Assembly (NCBI GenBank): GCA_019118725.1
Contig: DWYO01000043.1
Coordinates: forward strand, 1 to 6,254
Source of the DNA: Candidatus Parabacteroides intestinavium
Lineage (GTDB): Bacteria > Bacteroidota > Bacteroidia > Bacteroidales > Tannerellaceae
DNA: 6,254 bases
Direction of reading: 5' to 3'
Every line of letters starts with the position of its first letter. Position 1 is the stretch's first letter. Made by a program: the position numbers and the translations under genes. Below, in pieces: positions 6,251-6,254 of this stretch. Under the pieces are notes generated by a model. That model was not told the origin of the DNA, did no database searches, and saw nothing but the letters and a program-made list of their open reading frames with translations.

Positions 6251-6254
6251 AAAT

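Overview
The window looks like chromosomal DNA from a gut-type Bacteroidales (Bacteroides, Phocaeicola or Parabacteroides). The evidence is the close match of the proteins to that group, AT-rich spacers with little or no Shine-Dalgarno sequence, a promoter-like TTTG / TAnnTTTG pair, and remnants of Bacteroides-type accessory genes. The genus is inferred; no rRNA or marker gene settles it.

Layout. Positions 1 to about 1140 are a decayed accessory patch on the left. It holds a broken IS982-type transposase on the plus strand (1-408), the orphaned C-terminal end of an AlbA_2-type (COG2865) ATP-binding transcriptional regulator on the minus strand (500-895), and AT-rich DNA with no gene (896-1141). 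The rest is a compact minus-strand cluster, read from right to left: a NitT/TauT-type substrate-binding lipoprotein (6081-5179), a one-chain ABC permease-ATPase fusion (5182-3797), the RNA-binding accessory factor Tex (3753-1618), and a YbaK-type Cys-tRNA(Pro) deacylase (1621-1142). The first pair and the last pair each share a 4-nt ATGA stop/start overlap. A 43-nt gap with a candidate promoter separates the two pairs.

How the genes work together. The lipoprotein and the fusion together would form a complete ABC importer: a binding protein, plus a half-transporter that would homodimerise to supply two permease and two ATPase domains. Its substrate cannot be read from the sequence. Tex and YbaK are both housekeeping functions tied to gene expression (RNA/transcription and tRNA quality control), and the overlap makes coupled translation likely.

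The right edge (6082-6254) has no gene but is rich in symmetry: a tandem repeat in the lipoprotein leader, a stem-loop with a TTCG loop, and a nested palindrome that may continue outside the window. No convincing new system was found. The points most worth a second look are the fused transporter with a leftover internal start site and the symmetric elements at the right edge.
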